Of a DNA stretch of 64,000 bases, positions 10,683 to 24,271 are shown piece by piece (positions within the stretch are counted from its first letter, which is position 1; every line of letters begins with the position of its first letter). The position numbers and the translations under genes are program-made. Where the stretch lies: the NCBI RefSeq assembly GCF_001949145.1, contig NW_019091363.1, positions 1,638,031 through 1,702,030 of the forward strand, in the 5' to 3' direction. This DNA comes from Acanthaster planci. Lineage: Eukaryota > Echinodermata > Asteroidea > Valvatida > Acanthasteridae. The notes below the pieces were generated by a model that saw nothing but the letters and a program-made list of their open reading frames with translations, made no database searches and was not told the origin of the DNA.

Positions 10683-13600
10683 CGAAGACCTGTATAGGAA
10701 GGGAGATTATCATTTATCGTGTCTTACATGTGTAGCTGCCATTTCAAAGTTTATACTTGTGTATTCATTGCTTCGATCGCACTTAACTCATTGTCCTGTG
10801 CTTTCAAAAGAGACTTAATTAGGTCATCTCTCTACTGCAAAACCGGTATACAGAAAGGCATTTGGGTATCAATTCAAATCAAAGTATGCCTATAAAGACG
10901 TTAAGTGAGTGTTGACCGTAAAGGAAATAGCAGCTGAGCATTTACGCAACAATGTATAAACTCACATCAGTGCTCTGAAATATGTGCCCTGATTTGATAT
11001 TATATTCTTGTCGATATTCTGATCAGGGTGCTACGCAGCCCTGCCATATTTCTCTAATGCATAAGTTCACGCCTTGCCTATATTTATTCGACAATGAGCC
11101 TGTTTGGTATTTCATAAAGGCAAGGTCTTTCGGGAACAAAGTGCGCGCGTGAATCAGTGTGTGGCATGGCAGCACTGATGGGCAGACAATAATTGCGCGT
11201 GCGTGGTGCTGTTCCCGAATGACCTCGGTCGCACGTCAGCAATACCAGACTGGCTCTCTATAGCTATCCGATTCGTAAGTGTGACGTCACTTCAGTTTAA
11301 ACCACGCCCACTGCACATGCACTGCACATACGTAGGGTTACATGTGTTGATCGTCGTTATGGAACCCTGGAACCGGAAGTTAACGCGCAACTTCAGTGAT
11401 TGTCCAATGGGAGCCTGCAAATCGTAGCACGTTCACCTTTGTGACGAAGTCACTTACGAACCGGATAATAGGGTTATATTTCAGATGAATAAATATATCA
11501 AACCTGTCGCTGGTGCGTAACGTTAATATTTTTCAACAACACAATGAAATTTGACATGGACGATCACGTTTTAGGACTACATAAAGAAATAAAACAAAAC
11601 GTCCAAATAATTTCTGCCCGCCATTTAGGAAATCTTTTCATTTTTTGTCTCATTTTGTCGGCGCGGCGGCTGAGTTGGGCGCGGCACCAACTCTTTCAGT
11701 TTTCTCATTGCGGGTATGAACAACCATAATGACTGTAGTAAAGATATATCTTGTCGAAGTTATCGTTGACCACTATCATTGGTGGGCTTCACGGAGTGCA
11801 TGTAGTCGGATCAATCATCTATGATTATTTTGATTGTGCGACTTAAACGCCGATTACACTGACTTTGCAAAATTACAGCATTAATGTGTTGCGTATGTTT
11901 CTCAGTTCCTACTCATCATGCTGTTCTTTTATATCTTCGAACAAGAATTTAAAATCCATTAAACACGGGAAGAAATGTTGTCCTTGTCTAGACAATAGTT
12001 CGAGCAAATATCATTAAGTTCCAACCTGAAGTTCAGTTCTAGACCTTGTAGCCCTCATGATCAATGCCTTGTGCTGAAACTCGCGCACCAGAATGTGGTG
12101 AAAGAGTAGTCGAATACTGATTGCGTAAAGTTCCCTGACATTGTTTTGCTTCTGACCTTATTGCAAAGCACGAGTGAAATGAAGTACGTTAGTTGTTTTT
12201 ATTTTTTGGCTGCACGGTGGCAAAGTGAGCCTTTCCGATCTGTACTGATCGAGTCCTCGCATGATCCATCAGCCTTATTAACTATCTGGGATTTATCGAC
12301 GATGGATATCATGGGAGGTGCGAGTGAAGTTTGTATAGGTCATGACGGATGATGCTGCAAGTGTGCATGTGCCAATAGCAAGGAGGGGGCCGGCAGTGGG
12401 GCATGAGGCCCCTGATCAGGCCTGTGCCCCCCCCCCCGTGTGCCACCAGCCACCACTAATGGAAAATCCACTGTGTTATGGTCCGTCTTAGCCGGTGTTT
12501 TAGCTGCGACCGAATCGATTGAGTAGCCCCTCCAAAAACTGAGGGTCCCGAGTGCCCCCCGCTTGCAAAATGCTCCCGTGTTACGCCACTGACCCATTTC
12601 TTCTGCTAATCTGTAATCGAATTTATAACCACAACAGTTTGATATTTGTGCCGCTCCGCACTAGTTTCCGTGGTTGTTTGAGACTGGACAAGAAAGTAAG
12701 TTTGAAAGGTAGCTGATCAGAAATAAACTCAATTGTTCAAACGTCATGTTTTTAAATCATCACTATCGACTGTTCAACCTCTTGTAAGCTGTTACAGTCG
12801 ATTGCATCACAAGTCAAGTCACAAGGCCTGTCACAGGTGCAATGTAATGTTACTCTGTAAACAATAGACAAAAATGCTCGTCACACTTCGTGGCTTGGCT
12901 TCAGATTAGATGAATTCAACCGGAGGGACTTGCTACGGACTCGATTGTAACACTGCTTGCAAGCTAGAGTACCGATCCTGACTATTGGTGCAGACTGGCA
13001 AAAATTCATCGATCGCCATAGGCGGTTACATTCCATGTCACGAATCTTCAGGGGAAAATTACATTCCCCCCGTCTAATAATTATAGGTCAGTCGTTCCAG
13101 ATGAACTGCCGGCTACGTAGCTCCTGTAACTTTCATGAGCTTTGGGGAATACTGGACGACGTTTCTGTTGACACTTCATCCAGTGGTGATGGATGGTCAG
13201 TCGGGGGGCGAAATCGCGCCTCGTCCCCCGTCCGTTAGAATGAGGTCCTTGCTTGCCAAATTCCGTTGTCGGTGATAAGGGTAGAGACAGCTATGGTTGA
13301 CTCGGGACAACTTAGTATACGGATGATGTGCACAGAGTAGGAAATAGATTGTACAAGTCCTCGTTTCTAGCTGTCTAACTAATAACATGCATGCAAAAGC
13401 GCGATTTTTAAATATGGAATAGCACTTTATAAATAATATTCTTCAGCGAAAACCTAAGACCCATAATTTTCTAAATATGTATTCCCTTCTTTTCTGGTTA
13501 ATGGTTTGGGAAAAGATCGGTAAGTGAGTTTGTAGTCAACAGATTCAGCGATATAATCTGTACTAAGCGAGTCAGTTATGATCTTGTCACCAACAGACCG

Positions 13601-16592
13601 ATGCGCCTATCCCCTAGTAGGTTTCAAAATCGACAAGCATATCGTCCTCCCATAACAACATTGGATTTAAATAAGAAATTTGTTGGCGCTCCTGGTGTGC
13701 GTTATCTTCACCTTTGTACCTCTGTAACCTTTATTTTATTGAAGCAAACAACCACAACCAACCCCTAGATCATTTTCTCATCATTCTGTTCGCTGGTCGG
13801 ATACGAGGAAAACAAAAGGTCCGATCGTTCAGAAATGAGCAAGCGCAGCAAATCGTTATTTGGGTGAGCGAGAGGCTGCGTGTAGGCTATACATACATGC
13901 ATGGAACCAGTTAACTCAGTCACCTCGACCCTCACACCTCGCTCCCGTGCTTCGGTAGGCTGACCCCGGGTGCTGAACCCTCCATGTGTCTGCCTTATGT
14001 TCGCTCATGTTCACGTCCCTTGGTCATTGGGCCCTATTATGTTTCCTCCGCTACTGCTGTTTGTTCAAGGACCCGGGCACCTCAGATTTGTTATTCTGTT
14101 AGTCTGCTGTGAAGAAATGTTGTCGTATTTTTGTTTTACCCGAGCATAATGTTGGCTTAGGTCGGCGTGTAGTGCGGAGCTAGGCTGAGGTCAGAACGAT
14201 TTATGTTGTAATGCTTCCTCTTAAGAACCAGGAAAAGGACGAAGAAAGCCTTCAATTCCTACTTGTATTTCGGAATGCAGTAAGTATTCGGTGTTCAACA
14301 GCAGGCAAAACCCTGGTATGTCTCATACAGGCAAAATAGCTGCCAGTATGGTTTATAATTTTGCATAAATGCGTTCCTCTCAGCATTTTGAAAGGCACGC
14401 CATTTATAGTTGGGCTATTCTTTTAACACTATCGAACTACATAATTGTATCATCTCGGCTGATCTGACCAAATTGATACGAGGTTGAGGGTTGGAAAGAG
14501 CATGCCTGAGAGCACTGCTATAGTGCAAGTGCCGTTTTCGACATAATACGAAACAAAGTGACAAAAAATCCACACTGTTGTCGCATAACTCGGCGTATTG
14601 ACTTTTTTTCATATTTCCATGCAAGCTATGTGGATTTTTGCTTAAAAGAAATACGAGTGGTTCTAATCCGCGGAAAGTTGATTCTCGATCCATATTTCAG
14701 CGCTGTCTCGTCCAGAAAGTCAACAAATCACTCGAGTCTGTCACACTTCGTCAACGTCTGGCAGATTGCTGGGGCCCCTGACCTGTTTCCAGGCTACTGT
14801 TTTACTTTAGATTTTCTTTTTTTTTGGGGGGGGGCTATTTTTTCTTTTTTCTTTTTCCTTTCATTGTGACCCTGTTGTAGGGGGAGAGGGTTCGTTTTCA
14901 CCAAATCTGCAAAAGCCTATAAACAAACTTTTTGACCCAGTTAAAGAATTCCCCGTCGCGACCTGACCCCTAAGGCCTCGGGGAAGATTGGACACTTTTT
15001 TATCCGTCTTTATTTTCCCGGCAAGACATGGAATCTTGATGAAATTTCCATACGTGGTGAAACACAGAGGGTCTACCAAAACATCGGCTCCCTCGGTCAA
15101 AATCGTGACTGGTCTATAGTGTTAGTGCTACTCCTCGTCCCTACCCGCAAGATTTGGAGATATTTGATAATTTCGCAAGCCTTGTTTCCTATAGGCCTAA
15201 TCCTGCCACTAAAATTTGGTCACGTCTTTATTCATCTCAATAGAACCAAATGAAAGGTTTCTTTCCTTTTGACACAAGAACAGAGAAGGCAACATAAATC
15301 TGTAACAATATCAAAATGAAAAGATTAAGTATACGGAGACTGGCTTCAACAAATAGTTCTTCACTGTAACCAAAGCCGATTCACAGAACTTAGTCGGCCA
15401 TCTTCAAGGACGTCTCATTTTGGTGGGCATAAAGTATTAAAAATGGCGTAAAATTTCGCGATTGGAGCCGCTTTCTTCGTGTTAAATACGGCAGTGGAAA
15501 AGATACTGTTCAATTCTACCCTTTCGTGTAAACTGTAATGTTAAATGAACAGGTGCAATTTTATAATTCAAAACGGACTTGCTGTAATATGACACAGGCT
15601 TAGAGAAAAGTCCCATTTTTATTCACGCTGCATGCTCTATGGATATTAATTGGCTCGCTTTGGCGACTACCCACCGTGAAACTTTCATTTATCATTCGAT
15701 TGTCACGGTATCGCTGATCTTAACGACTCCCCGTCAGCTAGAGCGCTTGCAGTCTCAGCTTGAGTAGTGAAGCGGTAACCGCCGTCAGCCCTTTCAGATA
15801 TTATCGAAACTACCAAGAATATTGTGAATTGTATCAAGATTCTTATCGGAGGAAATAACATATGTAACTGTGTCAGAATGTCAGCCCAGTGCAAGACTTT
15901 GCGGTGTGATTTACCCTAACTCTCTTGTAATTCGTTTTGTTCCACTGATTTACTGCCTCGGGTCAGACCTCATTTTTTTTCTCCTGCCCTGAAGAAATTG
16001 TACACTGGAGGCGATAAATTGCGGCATCGATTCAGCAGTTACAAAATCTTACGATGATTCGCCAAGAGCAACACCCCTGTAACATTGCCTCGTCGATTTT
16101 GCATTGGAAATAACCCACTGCGCACCTGGCCAAGAGTGTGATCTTTGCGTGGTCTTCGTGCATAATCTTCATTTTACGCTTAACAGATGCTTATTTAGAA
16201 TACCCCTAAAATAACAGACGTGCGTGGATGTTTATGTAATTTTTTTGTTTATCTTTACAGGATGGAACTGGAATTTGTGACCACAGTCACTGGAGAAAAA
16301 TGTGTTTGTAATTGGTGTTAAATTAACACTTCGGTGTCAGTTTCTTATGGAAAGCCCTATTCAATTTCATAAAGCTTAACAGGGTTTAAAATCAATATCA
16401 CAGGAATGATGTCGTCCTTATACGTTGATACCAAGTGTTTTAACCAACACAGGTTTTTCAGCTGTTTGTTTTTCAGATAGTCAATGTTGTGAAGCAGACA
16501 ATAATATAAATATTGTTTTTACCATGACGCAAGATACGCAATAGCGTATCCAAAAGGGGGCGGGGTCAAGCCCACCCCCGCCACCCCAGACA
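10683..16592. other. Non-coding, nothing assignable
   Basis: Only short frames without domains are present. C or G runs occur at 12427-12437 and 14826-14834. I see no structured repeat that I can name. Confidence 0.5.
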
Positions 16593-16636
16593 TTGTACCA
16601 TTTATTTTTGTTTAATTTATTAATACTTTGTTTTAG

Positions 16637-16941
16637 GAATTTAAGCACCACCATGTCAGAAACAGTGATGCTACCTTTCTGTGGCTGGGGAGGATTTTTT
16701 AAGGATGAAAAAGAAAGAAAAATCGAAACAATTCATTTTGCCCCTTCTTTGGACTCAATACCCGGATACACCACTACAGACAGGCCTTTCCTTATGCAAA
16801 TTGACATGCACGAAATCACTAATCACTGGCAGAATGCCACTGCAGGGCTAAGGAGTGAGATATGCCCGGGGCTCATGACCGAAACAACTCATGAGATGCA
16901 AAATATGAAGACTGATGTCCATGGTCTTCGCAGTAACAATG
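16637..16941 (+). CDS. Possible coding exon, unknown product, weak
   Basis: The segment follows a T-rich stretch ending TTTTAG and has a strong start context (CACCACCATG, ATG at 16653). The open frame gives about 97 codons beginning MSETVMLPFCGWGGFFKDEK and closes at a TAG overlapping a possible donor (AATG/GTTAGT). The composition is mixed and protein-like, but I recognise no domain, signal peptide or membrane segment. It may be a first coding exon, a small single-exon gene or chance. No neighbouring exon could be matched to it. Confidence 0.2.
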
Positions 16942-19900
16942 GTTAGTGTGTAACAGAGAGCCCCCCCCCACCCAGCGCCTTTTGCTCCATCCCTTGACGA
17001 GTTGATTTTCTAAGTGGCAATGCAAAAATGGGCGCGTTGTTGTTTTTTTCACATTGCATTGCCGGAGGTCAGTTTTTATTTGAATGGGGGACATGCCAAA
17101 AAATTTTACGAAAAAAAAGTGTACCTGAACTTTTCCTTAGCGTGAGCCCCTTCATTAAAAATTGGATTTAATTCTTGGTAGGGGTTCAGCAGCGCCGAAT
17201 ATCTCAGGGGGAATTGGAGCTGTTGACTGGATCGAGGCTGGCACCTTGGCGTCGGTACTAATACGGCGTGTTCCGGGGCGGGCGGTGAAGTTTGGTATCC
17301 AGACCTCAGACAGCTTGTTTAAAAGAGGCTTACCCGGAACGGAAATTTGATGTAGGCGCCGAAAATAAGGAACATTCTCAGACGAGTGGCATAACCATGT
17401 GATGTGGGCATATTATGAGGGTTTATGCAGGCGTTCAAGATTAGCAGTGCAAGTTTTGATTAGCAAGACTACGGTGCTTTGTGTGATAATGTTGCGTTTT
17501 CTTATTTTCAGTGATGGGAGCAAAGGTTGTTTATCATACTCTTGTTAAGTCTGAGGACTGAAACGCAACGATAAAGGCACCCATGTCTAAATTCTGGTCT
17601 CCAAGGTAAGATCCAAACGATGGAATGTCACTTGACACATATATTTCAGATTCTGACCTCGGACAACTTTTCTGTTGTATTTTCTCTCGCAGGAACTCGG
17701 TTGGAACAAATTCAAAGACAAAACTACCGTGACCAGGGTGCAACTCGGCGTGCATAGAGGCAATTTACGCCGTTGATTTCTCGCATTCGCCTACGCAGCC
17801 CGTGCGGCAAATGTTATTATGCGGCCGTCAAATGCTGTTAATGTCACGTGTGTTTTGCAAATTGATTGTGTAAATACGCAGTCCAGGGACACAAGGCCTA
17901 ACAGTCGGCTGAACTTGGCGATTTTGTGAGTGTTGATCACAAACTCACTCATAATTGCTGTGACCTTTTGAATTGAAGGAGATTGTGTTTGCTTGCATAA
18001 CTGTGGCTTTGTAACTAATTCTGCTAGACACCGCCGTGTTGTACACGCTTTGGCTCAATTTCGGCAATTTTACGCATTAAGGACTGTATACTAGAAAGCA
18101 GGGACACCTCGTACAAAGAATCCCCTCTTCAGCTAACTCGTATGCATGAGTTGAATATCTCGTGCTCACGACATATAGCTCGTGTCTCGCGTACTTACGA
18201 CTTGTATAGGCTAAACATACCAAGAATTACAGTGCATCGTGGTTACAATTTAAACAAAGACTGATCAATATACGTCGTCGAATGCATCGTTTGTGATCTT
18301 GCCTTGACCATAATAGACTGTCCAGGCGGAATTCGACTCTTTCTTACACTTAATCGGTTGGGAAAAAGTTGGGGCGCGCTGTTCTTTCGAAATGTTGTTC
18401 TGGTGAAATGAGTTGTAAATAGGGGCCTAGATTAGAGTAATTTCCAAAAGTAATAAAATTTGGCGTGATGGGCCAACACAAAGGCCCAACCCATGAGCCT
18501 GGAACTTCTCGACGTGCTGTGCAATGTTGCAATCCAAGTCCCAACCTCAAATCTGACGACATTCTCCTGAAAAGAAAACCTGCTCCAGCATCGACTGAAA
18601 GGCTAAGCCTCCCCGGTGGTGAGTTCGATAATCCCCGATAATCAGAATAGGAAAGCTCCATTCTCCGCTTGACCTCAAGATGGGGATACGTCTTTTCACT
18701 GCCGACCCTGTAATCCCCGATTTGCTTTGTTCCCAAACCACTTCATGACCCTCTCAATCTTGCTCAATCTAACTCCACCGGTCACCTTTATACAAAACAA
18801 GATTTAGCTTTGTCAATAAAGGCCCAGGGCTAGGAATCGCCTTAATAGACCTCGCAGACTTTTGGTTTTTTAACCGTCTTCAAGAGAAAGCTTTTCAAGT
18901 TACGAGCGGTCGACTATCGGGGGGAATGCTGGAGACCGTCAGCTCGTACGTTCGTATACCCTCACCCTGTATGAAACGAAGGCAGTGTGCTTGCGCGTAA
19001 CTTCGAAACTGGATTCAAGCACAGTTTTTAATTCAAAATGCTCTTCGGTTATTTGTTAAAACAGCAAAACTGCCAAACGCTGTCGTGGCAAGTCACAGGA
19101 GGCCAAGGGTTTCCAGATTGCTTTGGACACATCTCCTATAAAGGGAGATCCAAAGAATTTTTTTTTAAGTTGGAGTTTGGCGACCCCTCACCGCCTCCAA
19201 GTCCGCCAACAGTCGGCTGAGTAATGATGCCGTGTGGTTGATTGTATTCCTCTTAATAATTCAGTTCTTTATGCGTGTATTTAACTTGTGTCCTTGCTTC
19301 ATATCTAATTAACTATATAACTATATATATATTTTTTTATTTTGTGACATTGGAAAGCTATGCTTTTAAGTATGAGCCTAATTTTCTTTGGAAATTATTT
19401 CCATCAAACTACGAATATGAAGGTCAGTTACGGGAATTTTTGTCTGCTTTTTAAACGGTTGAAAAAAGAAGACAAGAATGAGCGCATTGAAGAAAATTTC
19501 CTTGAAATCTTTTTCTTTTTTTTACTCTGAGGTGATTATGAAACAATGTTCTTGAAAATCTCCTTTTTGTGGTTCGGCAATATCATCCTCGTCATTCAAC
19601 CCTAACTTTCTATATGAAATGCCTGACTGCAGTTTGAGAGATCGTTTGATGACCTGTGAAATCCTCCTCCGTACAATTTAGAAAATTGAAAGGGAACCGA
19701 GATGAGGGTATTTGTCGGTGTCTCTTTCAATTATAAGACGGGATGGTTGTGGACCGTTGGTACCACCCACCGACAACACGCCGGTAATGCGCCTCCATCA
19801 TCGGCCCACAAGGCCAGTGATCCGCGGTAGAAAACGAGCGCCAAGCGTGGTATAGAGTTGATTAGCCCGAGTCGAGAAGCTTGTAACCTCCGAAGGTGTC

Positions 19901-20883
19901 AACTTGGCCGGAGAGGGTCTTGGGTCGACAACGTTCCGGCAGCTAAAGTCTGGAGAACGAGGCAAAAAGCCTCTGCAGTAATTTCACACCTCTAGCAGTG
20001 TTTAATCCCCTCCCCCTCCTCAAGTCAATGGGGTCATGGGACCATTCATGTTTAGTGAGTAGTGGATTAGATTGCACAAATGATGAGAATACACGTTGTG
20101 CCAAATTTTCAAATACCAAGTTTCATCCCTTTCTTGTTAGTAGTTCGTGCTTGACAACGATCAACGACCATTTCATTTTCAGTTCACCACGTGTCCGGTT
20201 TGCACGGTAACCTGTGCAAACTGTGGCCCGGGTACCAGTGATATTGGTTGCTAGTCGGCCCAAGCTTGGCCAGTGAACTAATTCAAGTGGGTCAGACACG
20301 AGCAGACCTGCGGCCAGTAGAAATGTGTCGATGTCCCCTCTTCCATGAATTTCTCCGAGGCAGAAATTTGTCCATCACTGTCCCGTGACGATGTGACTGG
20401 GTCACTTGTAGCTCTCTGCTCCATTGTTACAAAACTGCCAGCCCGATGACCTCAGTTCGCTGGTGGGCGCATCACCTGATGTCCCATTTTAGGGCTTGCC
20501 GCGCCTTATATACGTACACCGTTCACAAAGGACACATCGGCTGGAAATTTTCGGCATATTTTTCACACCTTTCAATATTGATCGGCCTGCCAGTGGACAA
20601 AAAGATTATAGGCCATGTCACTCTGTCAACTTGTGAAATGATAATCAGGGAAGTGAATCTCAAAGTTCAGTCTTCGGGAAGGATGTTTTATGAGGACGGT
20701 GAAGTAAAAAATGAGGTGCATGATGTTCATTTCAGACAATCGTGGATACAGCCAAAAAAATTGGCTTGAACATTCCAATTCTCATGGGTTGTCACCGATG
20801 ACTTGCCTTTCAAAGATAAAGGAGCTTCTGAAAGATGGCTCCATATCGAAGCCTTAGGCACTCAGGTACCGCCTCTATACACT
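16942..20883. other. Non-coding, nothing assignable
   Basis: The longest frames here (18350-18736 minus; 20446-20769 plus) lack recognisable domains and good splice framing, and are treated as chance. Confidence 0.45.
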
Positions 20884-21205
20884 GTAAAACTCAATGTTTG
20901 GAATTTAACACGTGAATAAACATCAAAATATGGATTAACGTGTTTACATATTGTTTTGATACACATGTTAACAAAATGACATGAAGGATTTAATTGTCGA
21001 TCGCATGTACTATTTAAGCACAGTAACTTTAATTCTAAAACCGATATAATTGTATGTTTATCGGGGAAATGTTCAATGTGTAAAGGTTAACGTAAACACA
21101 GAAACTGTTCAGAAGACGTTGACACGTGTAACTGATAAACGCATCCATACGTTTATAGTCTGTAACAGCTTTAAGCAGACTAACGTGTTTATAATTACAA
21201 TCATA
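20884..21205. repeat. Dispersed AACACGT/ACGTGTT motif cluster
   Basis: Short related words recur on both strands in AT-rich sequence: TTTAACACGTGAATAAAC (about 20906), TTAACGTGTTTACATA (about 20936), CACATGTTAAC, GGTTAACGTAAACAC, GACACGTGTAAC and CTAACGTGTTTATAAT (about 21180). It may be a worn fold-back element or a short-period repeat. No regular period is visible. Confidence 0.35.
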
Positions 21206-22680
21206 AAAGCGTTTGAAATCTAAGCATCCCATAAATTTGAATAACTGGTCTTAAGTTTTGATAGAGGTAGGACTAAAACATAGAGCCTAGCGTTCAAATA
21301 GGCATTTATGACCACACAACCGCACGTTATATCGAATATAAAAAGGACACTGAAGTAAAACCCGAACTTTGTCAAGAGCATTATACTTGACTTACTACGA
21401 CCAGACAGTGTATACTAAACAAGATCACCGTGCCCATTCATTCCCTTCGAAATACAACCGCAGTAAAAATTTGATTGAAAGAATTTTTTTCATAATGTAA
21501 GAAGGGAGCTAATGTGCGTTAGTGCTATAACTTGAAATTTATAACTTAAAATATCTGCTTGTAGTCCATGGATTTGATTTTAAAAATTCCAATGAAATCT
21601 CCTTTGAAGGTCCTAATGATGACATTTAAACTGCAAGTTTGTTACGTCGACCTAACGTTTAGCGCAATTTCCCTGGCGTCCGAGAAATGTTTCACTTTCA
21701 TTAGCCTTATTATCGAACTTTCTGGTTTATTGATGTTTTGTTATATACAGATTACGGGATTTTTGTGACCGAAAATGATAAAATAACGCCTGAATCATTT
21801 CAGTGAGAAAATGTGAGGCAGGAAAAATCTAATTATTACCGCAAAAAGAAAAACATTTGTTAGGAAAAAGGTATATGCCTGATGATAATTGGCAATTTTA
21901 ACGCACCTATACAAATTGGTAATGCTTACTTCTTTGAATGTGTGTTGGAATTTATGAACAGATCACGCGCATTCCCCTATACACTTCAATGTACAAAGAC
22001 AGAACTGGTAAACCAGGCAATATACAAAGGTATGATATGTTTCTTTCAAAAACCTTGTATTTTAAGGAGAGGTAATTAAATTTGGTAGAAAATAATGTTT
22101 TACGAGTAAGGGAATATGGCTGTAGTGTTATCTCAGGTCACGTATCCAACTTGTTGTAATTCACGCGTTAAGTTTTTTATTCTGTTTCGATTTAAAGTAA
22201 TGGTGCAAACGTGCGAGTATTTGAAAAAAGTGGTTCATGCACTGAACGGCTCTGCGCGTTCCAGAAGTGACAAAATGTTGACATCTCTGTAATTAAACGA
22301 AAATCTTTGCGTTTGCTGAGTCAGGTGGTTGAAGGGTTTGATTTCACTTTGATTTCGACCACAGCAGGTACAAGATGAATTAAATTGAAATTACATTAGA
22401 AACATCAATGAAGATGCACGCGTTAAAAGAAAAGACATTATCCTTACAATGAGAAACAGATGTTAATGTGGTCAATTACATGTATCGGAAATAAAATTTA
22501 CTTTGTCTAACACCAGGAAACATTAATCATAAAAACGGGAAAAAACAAAGAGATGGACGGGACTTAGATTGGAATCGGTTGACATTTTGGATCCTAAAAT
22601 TTCGACAGGTTGTTCATATATGGAAGTATGTAGAGGCCTAAGTCGTAAAGATTCATAAGTGAGATTCGAAAATTTACATG
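21206..22680. other. AT-rich non-coding sequence
   Basis: AT-rich, with short frames only and nothing assignable. Confidence 0.5.
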
Positions 22681-22689
22681 CTGGAGGCT

Positions 22690-22985
22690 AGGCTAAGAGA
22701 AGGTTTGTTGTTACACCATGTGAAATCGATCCCTTCTGTATTGAGTGGTGGTTCCGAGGTGAACTCGACGTTTCGACCAGGATGCTCTCCGGTCGTCCAT
22801 AGGAGAGATGCCGGACTGGAGGTGAGCGCTGATTTATATATACAGGTAGCGTGGAATCGATGATGAGTCGAAGGGAATGTTCGAGAAGGATTAGCTTGAA
22901 GATACTGGAGTGCCAAGTGGTAGATGCTGGATTCTGGTTGCTGGTGGCTGGCTCACTTGGTAGAGGCTCCGGATTCTACTCCATA
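22690..22985 (-). mobile_element. Possible Penelope-like element terminal fragment
   Basis: Read on the minus strand there is a TATA-like TATATATAAAT (plus-strand 22832-22845). Then come CGACCGGAGAGCATCCTGG and TCGAAACGTCGAGTTCACC (about 22757-22805), and an open frame containing GEHPGRNVEF. From memory, sequences of the form GGTCGAAACGTCGAG with a nearby TATAAATA recur at the ends of Penelope-like retroelements, which can carry hammerhead-ribozyme motifs. Here the expected CTGATGA core is not intact. No reverse transcriptase or GIY-YIG sequence is seen. The assignment is tentative. Confidence 0.35.
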
Positions 22986-24048
22986 CCGAGCTGTTAGCGG
23001 AACGAAACTAAGTTTCTGCCTATCATACAGCGTATGATAGGACATGGGTATGGAGATGTGATGTAAAGCTTCTTCACGCTGTGAACAAATAGGCTTTAAA
23101 TCTGGTGTCCGTAGAAAATTAATTCCTTATCGGCTCACACATTTTAATGTGGAAGTTGTTGAAAATAAATTGAACCAGTTCTGGAAATATATGATAATTG
23201 TACAAGGTAAAGTAAAAAGTTTCCTTCATTTGCACTCTAGCCTGTTTCCATCAGTTGTAAGTTACAAACTGGATTTTTTGCTACGGGTACTGATGATGCC
23301 TACGACAGGGAATTTGAGATTTCCCGTTCATTTTTTGTGGAGTTAGTTTGAGGACAACTCCAGAAGCTATAACCAATCAACTACTAACAAATGAACTCTG
23401 AGCTCTCAGAGAGCTCTCCAAATATATACATGCACCAACTGGGACACAGAGAAAAATAAGCAAGCTGTCGGGGCGGCCCGGCGTAACCAAGTGCAACGAA
23501 CCCACCCCCCCTCTCATCTTGTACCTCGTTCGATCATTCTGGACGCCTTAAGACATTCGCGGTATGGAACACACACAGAGAGACAGACGCTCAACGTGTT
23601 CCGAAGAGCTTGATCTATCGACCCCGGGCTGATCAAGCGACACTGCCGCATTGAGGTAGTGACAACAGCCCTCCCTCTCGGGAATTGACACGGTGCAGGA
23701 CGAGCCCAGCACCAGGGTTCACCGAGAGGTGTTACCAGTGACGCTCTATCTCCCCACCAACTATCGCATCATCTGCACCTATTGGAGTGCTGCACTTTCT
23801 CCTTATGATACATGCATTTTAATACATGTAATTTCCATTTAAAGATGTTTGCTTTACTTCAAATGGAGAAAATGTTCATATCATTAATATAATCTCATAA
23901 TTTCCGTCATCTAACATTTATAACCATAGGTTGACGTCATAGTCTTTGATGGCACAGCCGGTTTTGAGGATCATGTGAAAACGACAGTTCAGAAGAAAAG
24001 GTAAGCTGCATATTGTCAAAGTTTTGAATTTTGGGTTGCAAACACTGA
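22986..24048. other. Non-coding, nothing assignable
   Basis: No gene or named repeat was recognised. Confidence 0.5.
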
Positions 24049-24271
24049 TCTCTATACACTGGATAGGCAGCTCAGCAGTGTGTGTGAATTGAAGTGACCG
24101 CGCGGCCATCTTAGGATATTCAATAAAATGGCTTCCAACTTCAGATAAAGTGCATTCAATCACGGCGCTAAAGCCGGTGACTTGGAAAATACCATCGTAC
24201 TGAATAGCCCAAGATGGCCGCGCAGTCGCTTCAGTTCGCAGAGCAGAGCTGCTTCTCCAGTGTATAGAGAT
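24049..24271. mobile_element. Fold-back MITE-like element
   Basis: Two inverted arms of about 74 bp (24049-24122 and 24199-24271) share most positions: ATCTCTATACACTGGA at the outer ends, GCAGCTC inside, and GCGCGGCCATCTT near the inner ends. A spacer of about 76 bp separates them. This is the architecture of a small non-autonomous terminal-inverted-repeat element. No target-site duplication is certain. A minus-strand frame crossing it (23918-24301) follows the palindrome and is not taken as a gene. Confidence 0.75.

Noticed and set aside
18350-18736. A 128-codon minus-strand frame
   Set aside because: No domain, no splice framing, and a second frame overlaps it on the same strand.
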